64,000 bases of DNA from Ancistrus triradiatus (GCA_025084515.1 JAJAGP010000767.1:1-64000), one strand, 5' to 3'. Counted from the stretch's first letter, positions 21,719 through 33,640 are shown. Translations and numbers: made by a program. The notes: a model not told the origin generated them from the sequence alone.

Positions 21719-23484
21719 GTACCTCGTCTTGCTATACTCTAGTACCACATGTTCTGACAATGACAGGAACACCTGGAACTTTCACTTTTGAGAACTGTTT
21801 TTTTCCCTCAGTCCTCGTTACTTGCTTCCAGTTACTCGCTTTTTTAGATAAATGGCAACTTTTCAACTTTAGGTTATTGAGGTTAAGGTTAGGTGTAGTA
21901 GCAATTATCTACAGTAATGCTTCATGGTCATTCATGTCCTCACAAACAAATATAGCAAGACAAATGTGTGCTTGTATGTTCTTGTACCATGTATATATTA
22001 CGTCATGGTGACCAAACGTCCCCACAGCAATAGAAAGCTCTTCGCTGACTTTTTATATAAATATGTTTGAGAGTATATGCTGCCTGTTGGACCCCTGTGG
22101 TCCTGAAGGTGCATGCAGCACTATTAGCGCTCACAGCATGTTCTGATTTGATGGCCGGTGGGGTTTCTATACTGCTGTCTTCCTGTCATTAACTGAACCC
22201 TTCTAAAAAAACATTAAAACTGCAGGATAGAATACAGCCAACGAAGAAGAAGAAGGCTGGGTTATGGATTGTTTTTTATTTGCACTGAAGGTAAGCCACA
22301 GTTAAGGGAATTAGTGCCATATATATAGAGCGTTCTGCTATCTGTATGCACAGTGGGGTTTAGCTTGTGCAACATCAAGGACTTTTTCTACCGCCGCTAA
22401 AAAAATGGGAATGATTCCGAGCTTTTAGAAACACACATTATTAGCTAGTCTGTCCACACTTGCTCTAGGGATAATGAAGTTCTATTGCGGGCAGGTGTAT
22501 TGGAGCACGGGCAGGTGTAAAGCGTTACACGGGTTTGCGTAGAGCTGTTCGACTGGTAAAAGAGCTTCATGGATGAGTAGTGCTCAGTTCAGCTGCTGGT
22601 CAGGAAGGCTGGCAGATGATTTACTGATTGGACCTGCTCTTCCACCAAGGTCGTATGAGCATGCAGCTTTATTCCAGCTGGCGGTAATGAGTACAGTGGG
22701 GTGTTGTGTTTAATGCAATGGAAAATTATATTCCAAGGAAGCCCAGTTGAATTGTGATGCTGCTCTAACTTTTAATTTTTGTTGGGATGACCATATAGTT
22801 CTGTAGGTATATGTAAAAGCGAGCAGTTGCCTCAAAAGTGAGATGTTCTTATCCACCAAAATACTTCTCGGTGTGAAAAATCTGAAAAGATGTTCTGTTT
22901 GAGAGCTTGTACACTGAGGACCAAAAGTCTGTGACTATTAGTGAAAATTTTCTTTCTGGTTTATTTCAATTTATCATAGATGATATCATGGACACAGCAT
23001 AATTTGAGTGGAAACTTGAATCTTCTGATTAGTATTTGGTATGTTCGCATTTTTGCTGTAATTACAATGTGCACTCAAGCAGCCATCCTTCAAAAGTTGG
23101 GGCAAAATCTGAATCCACATGTGGCATCTTTGGTGGCTCCTAACCTGCAATGCAGGTCAGTTATTTTATATATAAGTTATTATTCTGATTTATACAGGCT
23201 TTGGGTTTATGTCTATAGTTAAACAAGTTTATACATCTATTAATAAGTCTCAATTGTTTTGATGTAGGGTGCCGACTCCCCGTACCTACCGCCAGAGGCG
23301 TCGCCAGGTCATTTTTCGTCTTGAGTTTAGCCCCGGATGTATTTTGTAACATTATAACATTAAAGTCTATATTCCTTTTAACATAAAACCCAAATCAGCA
23401 TAGGTCTATTGCTTCCCAAACTTCTCTTCATTTCATTCAGCTGAGTTTAATGCTGTTTTGACCTATAATTAGTATGTGTATATA
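21719..23484. other. Long stretch without recognised genes
   Basis: No clear element. The 160-codon open frame 21529-22011 begins inside the Tc1 fragment and runs through the CT repeat, so it is not a gene. A piece at 22915-23110 (ACTGAGGACCAAAAGTCTG, and later AAAAGTTGGGGCAAAATC) resembles Tc1-type ends but could not be assigned. The rest is unremarkable. Confidence 0.4.
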
Positions 23485-23600
23485 TCTTGATGCATGCTCA
23501 ATGATCCAGGTAAGAAAATCCAAGAAGTTGAATCTGTTCATCTGGACATAGATTTTGTCAGAGAAACGTTTCGTCACTCATCTGAGTGACTTCTTCAGTC

Positions 23601-23954
23601 TCAGCAGTTGGAAAACTTCCCCAATCTTATATACAGCACGTTGCATAACGACTGGTACCAGCACCATTGCATAACAATGGGACGTGTGCCATTCACCCAG
23701 GATTGGGATGGACGTTCCCTTTTTACAAAAATGGCTTCTTTTACTCCACGTTCAAACCATCGTTCCTCCCTATCAAGGATCTGCACGTCTTCATCCTTGA
23801 AAGAGTGGCCACTGGCCTGTAGGTGGGTGTAAATTGCAGAGTTCTGACCTGATGAGGTAGCTCTTCTATGTTGTGCCATCCGTTTCGCCAGTGGCTGTTT
23901 GGTTTCCCCGATGTACAATTCCTGGCAATCCTCCCGGCACTTAACAGCATACAC
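23601..23954 (-). pseudogene. GIY-YIG endonuclease domain of Penelope-like element (left arm)
   Basis: Open frame of 117 codons. The start gives YAVKCREDCQELYIGETKQP, with the Cys pair (C6, C10) and the YIG motif (LYIGET), then KRMAQHRRA and the distal conserved Glu segment REERWFERGVKEAIFVKRER. This nuclease cuts target DNA in Penelope-like retrotransposition. In this arm it is out of frame with the upstream reverse transcriptase: compared with the right arm, four bases are missing near 23955-23965, creating RVM and a stop. After PSQSW the frame runs into terminal non-coding sequence because of the 130-bp deletion. Broken. Confidence 0.9.
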
Positions 23955-25060
23955 TACATTACTCTGTGCTGGGGGACCAGATCCTTGGGGTGGACCAGTT
24001 TCTGGCGTAGCGTGTTTTGGGGTTTGAAAGCCACTGAGACGCGGTGTTTGGCAAATATGCGTCTCAATTGTTCTGATGTTCCTGCCACATATGGAATCAC
24101 CACTGGTTTACACTTAGACTGCGGTGGTTGTTCTCCTCTCGTCGATCTGCTGGAGCACTGTTTGGGCGTTTTACCGGCTTTGACAAAGGCCCAGTTCGGA
24201 TTACCACATCTGCCCAGGGCCTGCTTAATGTGAGATTTCTCTCCATCCTTGGCCGCTGTGTCAGTGGGGACGCTGTCTGCTCGGTGGTACAGTGTCCTGA
24301 TGACTCCTAGTTTGTGTTCAAGTGGATGATGAGAGTCAAACCTTAAGTACTGATCCGTATGTGTTGGCTTATGATAAACATCGACTCTCAATCGTCCCCC
24401 ATCTCCAATCACAACCTCACAATCCAAGAAGGCTAACCTGCTGCTCTTCACATCCTCCCTGGTGAACTTAATGTGTTTGTCTACCGAGTTGATGTGGTCG
24501 GTGAAATGTGGCACTTCCTGAGATTTAATTTTAACCCAGGTGTCATCCACATATCTGAACCAATGGCTGGGTGGTGTTCCTGAATAGGATCTTAGTGCCT
24601 TCTTTTCCACTTCTTCCATATACAGGTTGGCCACGATAGGTGAAACTGGGGAGCCCATGGCGCACCCATGTTTCTGCCTATAGTACTGCTCTCTGTATGT
24701 GAAATGGGTGGATTGAAGACACAGCTCCAGAAGCAAACACACCTGGTCCGAGTTAAGGGTGGTCCTATTGCTGAGAGTGGGGCCATCCTGTAGTTTCACT
24801 CGGACTACCTCTACTGCCTCAGCAACTGGAACGCACGTAAGGAGAGATGTGACATCAAACGAGACCATTGTTTCATCCGTCTCCATAATGACATCCCTCA
24901 CCTTATCCACAAAATCCATGGTGTTCTGGATGTGATGATCCGTACTGCCTACCAACGGGTTGAGGATCGATGCCAGAAACTTGGCGATGTTGTAAGTCAC
25001 TGAGTTGATCATACACACAATGGGCCGCAATGGCACATCCTGTTTATGTATCTTAGGCAA
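23954..25060 (-). pseudogene. Penelope-like reverse transcriptase, 5'-truncated
   Basis: Open frame of 368 codons. Motifs in order: MPKIHKQDVPLRPIV near the start (the Penelope-type LPKIHK region), SFDVTSL around residues 67-72 with the first catalytic Asp, GSPVSPIVANLYMEE at 136-150, RYVDD at 169-173 with the two catalytic Asp, and LAFLDCEV at 209-216. The C-terminal linker VIPYVAGTSEQLRRIFAKHR follows. Upstream, another frame (minus, to about 25140) encodes the preceding LLEQDKAIDRPLYHRLY segment, so a one-base deletion near 25077 splits the domain. The coding region ends at the inverted junction, so its N-terminus is missing. Not translatable as a complete enzyme. Confidence 0.93.
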
Positions 25061-25156
25061 ACCATACAGACTAGGTGTAGCCTCCCCTGGTATAATCTGT
25101 GGTACAGAGGCCGGTCAATCGCTTTGTCCTGTTCTAAAAGCTTCAGACAATCTATG

Positions 25157-25660
25157 ATTCCATATGTGGCAGGAACATCGGAACAATTGAGACGCATATT
25201 TGCCAAACACCGCGTCTCAGTGGCTTTCAAACTCCAAAAGACGCTACGCCAGAAACTGGTCCACCCCAAGGATCGGGTCCCCCAGCACAAACAGAGTAAT
25301 GTAGTGTACGCTGTGAAGTGCCGGGAGGATTGCCAGGAATTGTACATCGGGGAAACCAAACAGCCACTGGCGAAACGGATGGCACAACATAGAAGAGCTA
25401 CTCATCAGGTCAGGACTCTGTTGTTTACACCCACCTACAGGCCAGTGGCCACTCTTTCAAGGATGAAGACGTGCAGATCCTTGATAGGGAGGAACGATGG
25501 TTTGAACGCGGAGTAAAAGAAGCCATTTTTGTAAAAAGGGAACGTCCATCCCTGAACCGAGGAGGGGCCCTCAGAGTACACCTCTCACCATCTTACAACG
25601 CTGCCATCACAGCCCTTCCCCAATCCCGTGTGAATGGCACAGGTGGGCATTATCATTAAT
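25157..25660 (+). pseudogene. Second GIY-YIG domain of Penelope-like element (right arm)
   Basis: In plus orientation this repeats the reverse transcriptase C-terminal linker (IPYVAGTSEQLRRIFAKHR) and reads without a break into SNVVYAVKCREDCQELYIG (frame 25046-25516), the junction that is frameshifted in the left arm. A one- or two-base loss near 25405 then shifts the frame, so the distal part (LDREERWFERGVKEAIFVK) lies in a different frame (25471-25659). It goes on to LNRGGALRVHLSPSYNAAIT, which the left arm lacks. The two arms therefore carry different lesions and decayed independently. Confidence 0.9.
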
Positions 25661-25863
25661 GGCTATGTCAATCTGCATATTAAACTGATCACCGGTCCCA
25701 ATTGGTTATGCAATGGTGCTGGTACCAGTCTTTATGCAAAGGTGCTGTATATAAGATTGGGGAAGTTTTCCAACTGCTGAGACTGAAGAAGTCACTTAGA
25801 TGAGTGACGAAACGTTTCTCCAACAAAATCTATGTCCAGATGAACAGATTCAACTTCTTGGAT

Positions 25864-26935
25864 ATGTGTGTATATATGACTTATTCGATGTAAGTATCCT
25901 GAACTTTATCATTTCCATACTTTTACATTGTTTGGTATAAAAAGCATAATGTTAAAATGTCATAGTTACATGTGTATTTTACTGTTTATTTACACTGAAT
26001 TTATTTTTTGCCACAAATACCAAGCACAGTGCATGTGGAATAGAAAGAATGCCAGATGGTATAAAAATGATCGATACTGAGTATAAAAAATTCTGCAGAG
26101 GACTAGCATTTATAGTGTCTTCCTAATACCTAAGGTTGCTTAAGGTGTAAATTATACAGTCTCTTCCAAATTTTGCTTTGAATTGTTTAGCAGGCCTAGT
26201 TTTGTTCATACCATCACTTACTTGATCTGTTTTTTAATCAGTGGCATTGTGTAAAAAACATTAATATTCAATAATATGAAAAATATTGTAGCTTGGCGTT
26301 ATGGCCAGAGTATGCATGTTTACTCTTCCATACAATTGGCTTTAATCAAGATGCTGTACCCGGTTACTGTTATGAAAGATCGCTTTGTCTTAGAATGGTC
26401 TGCTGCCAGCCTACGTTAGGAAATTCCAGTTGCTGTCAGTGGAAGTGTTGATGCCCCCTCTTATGCCCTCTCTCACAACTCTCACACACAGCAGCCACTA
26501 AACAACAAGTCCAAATTGTGAACTGTGATGCTACTGAATTGTTAGGTGACATTCAACTGGACAAATACTATGGAAATTTGAATAGTGAAATCTGATTTGA
26601 GAAGTTTATGTAGAAGTGTGTAATTGTTAGAGATTGCTGTGTAGAAGTAATAGAAGCAGAAAAGGAAGCATGAACCTAATGGATGTAGGCGGTGAGAGCT
26701 TGGTGTGTAACTGGGTGTAAAAGAGATCCAATCAAGGACACTCGCCTCAAGTCTCTGCCTCTTGTTCTGGTGGTATGTTTAGGGTTGTTGTCATGTGACA
26801 ATTGGAACCACCTACCCTCCTTCGACCCTCTAGCAGAGGGCTGTAATCCTGACCAAATCTAGTTGTGTTTAGGTCCAGATTGTCTTTTTAGCTCCTGGCC
26901 TCAGTGACCTCATAGCTGGGTGCGGTCATGGTCTC
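25864..26935. other. AT-rich stretch, no gene recognised
   Basis: Low GC with few CpG and no transposon ends. The segment 26700-26935 is less AT-rich but unassigned. Confidence 0.4.
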
Positions 26936-27631
26936 AGTTCTTCATGGCATGGATTCCACAAGATGTTGGAAACATGCCTTTGAGATCCTGTTTATGTTGA
27001 CATTATTTCATCACTCAATTCCTGCACATTTTTCCTGTGGACTTTTCTTTTGTTTATGTCCCGTTCTACCACATCCCAACAGATCTAGACTGGGAAAGGC
27101 ATTGAAGAACACTTAACTGTTAAACTCATTGTTATATTCTTAAAACCATTTTGACATGACTTTTGCTTTGTGACATGCTGCATTAGCATGGACAAAGCCA
27201 TTAGAAGACATAAACTGCAGCTCTGAAGCGATGCAAATGGTCTGCAGCAATAGTCAGATAGGCTGTGGCATTTAAGCAGCGAGGTATTGGTATTTACAGA
27301 CCCAGAATGTGCCAAGAAAACATTCTCCACACCATTACATCATTTCCACCAGCCTGGACTGTTGACACAAGGCAGGAGGGGTCCATGGATTCATGCTGTT
27401 GGAGCCAAATTCTGACCCTACCATCTGTGTGTCTCAGCAGAATTAGAAATTCGTCAGACCAGGCTATGTTTTTCCAATCTTCAACTGTTCCCAATGCAGC
27501 CTCAGCTTTCTGTTCTTGGCTGACAGAAGTAGTACCCAATGTGGTGTTCTGCTGCTGAAAAACATCCTTCTCAAGGTTCGACAGGTTGGGCTGCTTCGGA
27601 GCTGCTTTTCTGCTCACCACAAATGTACAGA
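26936..27631 (-). mobile_element. Tc1-like transposon, family D, copy 2
   Basis: Minus-strand frame 27294-27638 encodes VEDWKNIAWSDEFLILLRHT with the first catalytic Asp, then DGRVRIWLQQHESMDPSCLV and STVQAGGNDVMVWRMFSWH, typical of one large fish Tc1 group. Plus-strand landmarks such as CCACACCATTACATCA, GTTGACACAAGGCAGG and TTGTGACATGC... follow the usual order. The region with the second Asp and the Glu is shortened (near 27120-27290). No intact ends. The C-terminal part near 26936-27110 matches the fragment at 21508. Confidence 0.85.
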
Positions 27632-27689
27632 AATCCAAAATATATTACAGATTAGGAAAAAAATGTTAATTTGTATGCAGTATAAAGTT

Positions 27690-28581
27690 GATTTGAATTC
27701 ATATTTCTGTATAAATATAAACCAAAGCATTATCAGATTTTTACCAACATCACCAAGTAGCTAGAGAGAGCCAAGTTAAACAAGAGACAAAATAATACTC
27801 GGCCATGTATTTATTGAGGAAAAATATAATACATAAAAATATTACGTATATGTGAGCGGCAAAAGTATGTGTCCCTCAAGGATTAGCTGTTCATTTGAAC
27901 GTGAAATTTGATTCAGACGTTTCAATCAATGGGATCCCAATCAGAGGTGAGCTGTTGTGTTTAAAGATCAGGGTCTATCAGTATGATGTGAGGGTCTCAG
28001 GAAAAAGTACATATAGTTATGCCCATCTCTAAAGTATTTGGACTCCACCATTCCATGTTCAGACAGATTGTGTACGAAAAAGAGGAAACTGAAGACCATT
28101 ATAACCCTTCCCAGACAGATCAAAAGAATATTGATGCGTTGCAAGTTTTCTTTTTTTGGCAAAGATGAACTTATTATAGCTTTCTCTTTTTTAAGGCTTT
28201 TCTAGGTTTCTATTATAGCTTTTTGGCCATTTTCTTTATTTTGGCTCCCTTTCTCATTTGTCATGACAGCTAAAGATTTACATAAAATCAACATAGTAGA
28301 CCTGTACACACATACTTACAAAATAATAACAACAGTTCACTGTGTAATGTCTTCTCTTTTTTAGTGAGAGTATCTTTATAAATAAGTGTATCGTATACAG
28401 ATATTTTCCAGTTTTAATGCTTTATAACATGTGTAAACTGTATTTCGACAAATCCGGTGCACCTCAGAACAGACAAAGCCTCATGCACCCCCTGTGATGT
28501 TTGGACCCCAGGTTAGGAACCATGGTTTTAGATCATATTTATACAGAAAAATAGAAATTTACACGTTCAAGCATCACTGTA
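27690..28581 (+). mobile_element. Tc1-like transposon, family A, copy 3
   Basis: The left terminal region is diverged (TTGAATTCATATTTCTGTAT) but the order is kept: GAGACAAAATAATACTCGG, TTTATTGAGG, GGCAAAAGTATGTG. It is followed by the 5' coding region (TATTTGGACTCCACCATTCC, CAGACAGATTGTGTACG), a relic of the DNA-binding domain. The right end TTCAAGCATCACTGTA is recognisable at 28581. The middle (about 28140-28500) is unrelated AT-rich DNA, with a possible hAT-type end near 28455-28530. Confidence 0.7.
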
Positions 28582-30448
28582 TTGTATAGGTACCAACTTG
28601 CCGCATCTTTTATGTTGGACATCTTTCCGTCTGTTGATTATTAATGCTCATCAGGTGTTGACAATAAAGTAAAGCCTTTGCTTTCTGAACTATGATATTT
28701 CCCCTGGTTTCATCCTATGCCAGATCCATCATTAAAATCAGCCTGAATGTGTCCGTGGCTCATTGATTTTACTTCATGGGAAGATCCTATATCTCTGCCT
28801 GTGTCTTACAAGAGAAATCAAACGACTTGGCTGCGGAACAGAGATCGGGCGTGTCTGGACTCTGTTCCCTGTTTTATTGGGGATGCTTTTCCTTTATGCA
28901 TTTTCAGATAAATTACTAAGCCCTTTACAAGCCTGGAGGGTTTGTATCTACAGGCTTGCATCTGGACTGTTAAGTGTCGGTAGGATTGCGGCTTCTCGCC
29001 GACATCGGAGCGTCATCGATCGCTTTCTGGACACCATAATAGCATGCAAGTCCCCTTGGCCGAGGTAAAAAATGAAGGAGATTATGTGTGTATGTGCAGC
29101 CCGATAGAAAAGCTAACTCATTAACTCCCAACACCGAGTTTTCATGGATTAATCAATGTTAACCTACTTTATCAAAGCCACTTATCATCCAGCTTGAGAA
29201 ATCTATGCATGTCCCTAACCAGGAGGTCAATAAGAGGAAATACTTCACATTGTCGACCCCTCATTGCCTTTTTATCTTCTATCTACGTTCCATCCTACTT
29301 CGGTCTGCTAAGCATAAATGTCCTTGGGAGTGGAGCATCTTTGTGTGCAGGGGTGCCTGGATCACATAATGTTTTAGTTCATTTGGCTCATCTCTCTTCA
29401 ATAATGTGTAACATTTCCACTGTTATTAGATAGGAGATTAATGGGGCTTGGCTAAGCTGCCCTATCGTACTGCCTCGCTCCGCTCCAGAGAGAGGAAGCA
29501 GACTCGGACCTAAAGGCTGGACGCAGAACTGAGGGTCAATCCTGAGCTGATGGACAGGTTGATCTTCTTCCTCCATCTGGCCTGTTTGGCCAGCTTTGAT
29601 CCCGCGTCTCCAAATCAATAATAAATTCCTGCACTGATGAAGCAGGGATGAGAGATCCTTCCCTTTCTTGTCTCTCTCTCTCTGTAGCACTGCCTCAGGT
29701 GCTATGCGCCCTCACAGGAGCAGTCCACTATTTATTCATCCACATGTTTATTCATTTATTGCATGCGGCTGAAATCCATGCGCTGTGAACCAAGCCATTG
29801 GACAGCTTGGAGCCGTTCCTCTGAATTGGCACGTATAGACTAGACTTTCCCTCAGAGGCTAGACCTTGTATTGGGTTGCTTCCATATCATTGTCTTTGCT
29901 CTCCATTCTGTCAGACGCTCTCCATAAAAACATTGGTTTGTTTTGGGAAGACACAGACGTTATGGGGTTTATAAGCGTTGAGTGCATGGAAATGGAAACC
30001 ATGCAAGCTCCGCACAGATGCAGTCCTGATCAAGACACGATCCAGGGATATGTGAGACGACGGCGCTAATCGGTTGCGCCACCGAGTCACCCTAATAGGA
30101 GATGGACCTTGTAATTAATTAGAATCTGTAATTAATTATTGACAATCCTACTGAGAAGTCTCCACCATTGTTTCCTGCTCTGCATCTGTGTACTGTGTCT
30201 CAGAGCTCAGCTGTAATTAATGCGTTTACTGTATACAGCTTGCTCCTTTTCATTTAGCGGGCATTAGAGGCCAGGAGCTCAGGGGAATGGGGTTATGGCT
30301 ACCTCAGCTCAGATCTGTATTTTCACTCTCAAGGGTTGTCCGATATGAATGTAATTCTTAGTTCCCATGTTTCTTAGGTAGATCATAGTCGTACGTGTCA
30401 TGTGTACTCAGGGGATAATTTAGTAGATCTAATATACAGTACTATATA
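28582..30448. other. Non-repetitive stretch (candidate conserved regulatory DNA)
   Basis: Almost free of repeats over 1.8 kb, the longest quiet stretch in the left half. Segments at 28950-29060 (CpG-containing, GCTTCTCGCCGACATCGGAG), 29090-29450 and 29740-30060 have the varied composition typical of conserved non-coding elements. Small open frames on both strands resemble no protein. A short CT run lies at 29671-29683. Confidence 0.4.
30108..30225. promoter_or_regulatory. Cluster of TAATTA homeodomain-type cores
   Basis: Within about 110 bp, GTAATTAATTAGAATC, TGTAATTAATTATTGAC and GCTGTAATTAATGCG each contain one or two TAATTA-type cores, the consensus bound by many homeodomain factors. TAATTA is also common in AT-rich DNA, so the clustering is suggestive only. 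Confidence 0.3.
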
Positions 30449-30668
30449 TTACTGTGCAAAAGTCTTAGGCCACCATTTGGTCAAATACGCCGCTCTTTTA
30501 GCAACTTTAGAATGACCATATATAAATATTGGATGCAGCATTTAAAAAACTTACAAAAATATCAGGAAAAACAGCTTCTACAGGATGTAGGGGCAAGTAT
30601 TTCTTGTGACCTCCCCTTACATTTGAGCGGTACCACCATCTGGCAGCTTCATCGGCATGACCCTTTAA
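30449..30668 (+). mobile_element. Tc1-like element, family B, copy 2 (left part)
   Basis: Begins TACTGTGCAAAAGTCTTAGG, the family B terminal repeat. Then follow AGAATGACCATATATAAAT, CAGCTTCTACAGG, TGACCTCCCCTTACATTTGAG and the stretch near CAGCTTCATC. It stops at an A-rich run (30665-30678); coding part and right end are absent. Confidence 0.75.
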
Positions 30669-30889
30669 AAAAAATAAAACAGTGATTTTGCGCCCGTGTT
30701 AATTATGAAATGTGATCCAAGTACAGTAATGAGCATCTATTCAATTTTTGAATAAGAAAAGGTTTTAGTGCAGCCTACATTAAACATGCTTAAACCATTT
30801 ACATTAACATAGAGCTTTCATTAACACAGAGCTTATTTTATAATAGTGTTAAATATCTCATGTAATTTACTGAATGATGTATTGAAAGT

Positions 30890-31270
30890 ATTACCATCAG
30901 CGAAACCATCAAAGAAAATGAACTGGAAAGGAGGTTACACACAAGTACCATTTTAATTAAAATTCATTTTGCGCTTTCATTTTATTTTATATATAAAAGA
31001 GGTGCTGGATCCAAACAGATAGCTGCAGGAACATATGCTCCAAATATAAGAGGTACCGGGTTCCGCCATGATCCGGCTCCAGTTAAACTCTCAGGGTTCC
31101 TATGTCCTGACAAAAGACTCTGCGTTGAAGTAGGAGCTAATTAAGTCCCTTTACATGGCATTCTAAGAACTAAAGTCGTCCAGTTTGTGCGAACACGCAA
31201 CAAAGGGGGCACAGTTCTAAGGGCTATGAAGAAATCCCTAACCTACAGTTGGGCAAAAGCATTAACGCAA
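30890..31270 (+). repeat. Dispersed repeat G, copy 1
   Basis: Similar to 32830-33180. Shared landmarks are ACCATCAAAGAAAATGAA, a TTTATATATAAAA-type core, GGTACCG, GATCCGGCTCCAG/GATCCAGCTTACA, a GACTCTGCGTTGA-type segment and CACAGTTCTAAG followed by CTATGAA. Two copies imply a mobile repeat. Class unknown, possibly hAT-like and non-autonomous. No protein relic seen. Confidence 0.65.
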
Positions 31271-31369
31271 AGCGTGTTTTATAATAAAGTGTTGAATATC
31301 TTATGTAACTTACTGAATAATGTATGGAAAGTGAAAAACAAGATGGTTAGCCCATTGTTGCTGCTGCGG

Positions 31370-31552
31370 GAGAGTGGTTAAGGTACTGGACTCTGGACCA
31401 GAAGGTCAAGGGTTCAAATCCCACCTCTGCCAAGCTGCCACTGTTGGGTCCTTGAGCAAGACCCTTAACCCACAATTGCTTGGATTGTAAGACTGTACCA
31501 GTTGTAAGTCGCTCTGGATAAGGGCGGCTGCTAAATGCTGTAAATGTAAATG
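31370..31552 (+). mobile_element. tRNA-derived SINE S, copy 4
   Basis: AGTGGTTAAGGTACTGGAC (A box side truncated), GGTTCAAATCC (B box), CAAGCTGCCACTGTTGGGTC, CTTAACCCACAATTGCTTGG and the tail GTTGTAAGTCGCTCTGG, ending in AAATGCTGTAAATGTAAATG. Well preserved downstream of its head. Confidence 0.92.
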
Positions 31553-32481
31553 TAGTATCGTACTTGCCCAGGGAAAAATTTTAATTCTAAATTTAGAATG
31601 CAGTTTCTGCTGAATGAGTATTTGTATATTATCAGATTCTGATCATAAAGTCGAAACATCGTAAAATTGGGAGCACTTGTATAGTTATTATAAGAGTATT
31701 TAAAATGAATGCTTTAAGTTCATTTTGAGGGCTCAATTTCTTCTTAGTAGCCATATATACATGAGAATGAAGATATTGGAAGATGTGAGCACAGTCTGAG
31801 TCTTTATGGAGATCTCTACTAAGCAGAGAAACATGAGATTACTGTCATGAGATTATCTTTTTGCTCAATCGAATTTTTTTATAATTTTTTTACAATTTGT
31901 TCTCACTTTTGTCTAGGAGACACTAAAGCGATATTAAGGAGATGTCTGTGTTTTATGATGATATTTCCTCATGGATTTGCATTGCAGTGCTTTCTTCTGC
32001 TTAGTAAATGGTTTGGTTATGAACATCTGCCAAACGCGTAAATGTAAATGTATATTCACTTCACTATAATACATTTCCTGTTGTGTCTTCAACAACGATT
32101 CAGAAACTGGGACTCGTTGGTTCATGGATGTAATGCCAGCTGCTGGATTATAAGAGTCTAGCAGCTTTAAAGGCACTTCTTGTGTATTAATCAGTAGCAT
32201 TAACACCAACAAAAGACAACAACTATTGTATATTCGATCTCTTTCTGGTCTGTATAAATAGCCTTATAATAAGCCACTAAGTCAGGTTTTAAAATGAATT
32301 GAGATGTGAAATCTATTGGAGTCCAGTACATTTGGTGGCAATTGCTTGTTCCAACAAAAGTTTGTGCAGTCGAGCTGTAATGAACCTATAATGCATCTTG
32401 CAATACTCCAACCAGTCACTTGTGCTGTGGGGCTGCATGTCAAGTGGAGGATCATTCCTCATGTCAGTAAGACGTTCATAT
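31553..32481. other. AT-rich stretch, no gene
   Basis: No recognisable element or coding signal. Short open frames on both strands (31847-32041, 31934-32212) have no family resemblance. Confidence 0.4.
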
Positions 32482-33180
32482 CAAGGGCCACTTTCGCACT
32501 AAACAGTTCAAGGGACTAAATTGGGAGGAACCATCCCCTGCAGAGCGCCCTGGACTACATTGGTTTGTGGGATGGTGAAGTGACGTTAGACCCACAAACT
32601 GTACCTCCTCCATCACGTATATAAAGCCTGGCCTTCAGTGTCTGCCCTTTTTTTTGTGTTTTTCTTTTCATTTCAAGTGCAAAGATCTGTTGTATGTTTA
32701 AAAGTGGTTGAGATCCGGCAAGTGGGCATTAAGTGAAAAGGTTCCGGTATAATACAGTAGCCGTCAAAATAGAATATCTATTTTGCCATTTGCAACCTCG
32801 CCATCCGCTAGCTCTCCTGACACGTGATAAATAATTACAGCAGTTACCATCAAAGAAAATGAAGCGTTTGGGTTTTTGGAAATTGCACAAATAAGTACTA
32901 TTTAAGTCAAATTAGTTTATTAATATTGCTCATTTTAGTTTATATATAAAAATGCAGAGGTGCGTAATCCACACGTCAGGGGTACCGAATCTTGTTCCAG
33001 CAGGATCCAGCTTACATCACTCAGGCCTCCCGTGTGCTGAGAAAAGACACTGCGTTGAGGCAGGAGCTGAAAAAGTTCCTACACATGCCGTTCTAAGAAC
33101 TACAACTGTCATAGTTCCAGAAGTGTGAACAAATGGGACACAGTTCTAAGAACTATGAAAAAAGTTCATAGTGCAAATGC
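32482..33180 (+). mobile_element. Dispersed repeat G, copy 2 (possible hAT-type MITE)
   Basis: The right half matches repeat G at 30890. The left edge (CACTTTCGCACTAAACAG) and the inverted right edge (GCATTTGCACTATGAAC) share a weak inverted repeat around TTYGCACTA, so the element may span about 700 bp. It contains CCACAAACTGTACCTCC and a T run at 32648-32655. No transposase seen. Confidence 0.5.
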
Positions 33181-33272
33181 TTAAGGAAATAAATTCATGG
33201 TGGGATGTAGGGACAAACAAACAGATGTGTGGAACCTGTTGGGATGCACTTGGATGTTAATACTTAATCTCA

Positions 33273-33273
33273 T

Positions 33274-33354
<81 letters not shown>
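33273..33354. repeat. (CA)n(TA)n compound microsatellite
   Basis: About nine CA units followed by about 32 TA units. Open frames rich in alternating Ile-Tyr here are artefacts of the repeat. Confidence 0.97.
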
Positions 33355-33357
<3 letters not shown>

Positions 33358-33640
33358 TAACAGATTTGGCCGGTGATCTGGCAATCAGTCTCTTTTAACT
33401 GATTCTGTGCCAGTCAACCACACTTGAACAACACCTTGCTTTTACAAACTTTAATTATTAATTTTAAGAAATTTCAATTCAGACCAGTGCTGACATGATG
33501 AGAAGGAAGCGTTATAGATTTCGGTTGTGTTTTGACTGCTACTAAGTCAACTAAGTAGTCTCCCTAAATACTGCATTACTGATGAGGCAGCAGGGAAACT
33601 TATGAATGGGGTAGTGATCCATTGTTAACACAACGATGTC

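Larger units (their letters stand above)
23485..25863 (-). mobile_element. Penelope-like element arranged as a large inverted repeat
   Basis: The minus strand carries reverse transcriptase and GIY-YIG coding relics (25140 down to 23601). To the right, in plus orientation, lies a second partial copy of the GIY-YIG part and terminal region (about 25157-25863). The two arms (23518-about 24096 and about 25157-25863) are reverse complements: for example CAAGAAGTTGAATCTGTTC at 23521 pairs with GAACAGATTCAACTTCTTG ending at 25860. The right arm retains about 130 bp near 25550-25690 that the left lacks. The left has an extra outer segment (CTTGATGCATGCTCAATG). Flanks carry ATGTGTATATAT (left) and ATGTGTGTATATAT (right), a possible target duplication. 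Penelope elements are known for terminal repeats in direct or inverted orientation, so this may be native architecture. Confidence 0.88.

Noticed and set aside
21529..22011. Open frame of 160 codons on the + strand
   Set aside because: Begins in antisense Tc1 sequence and crosses a CT microsatellite (Leu-Ser repeats).
33181..33384. Open frame with a long alternating Ile-Tyr run
   Set aside because: Translation of the (CA)n(TA)n microsatellite.
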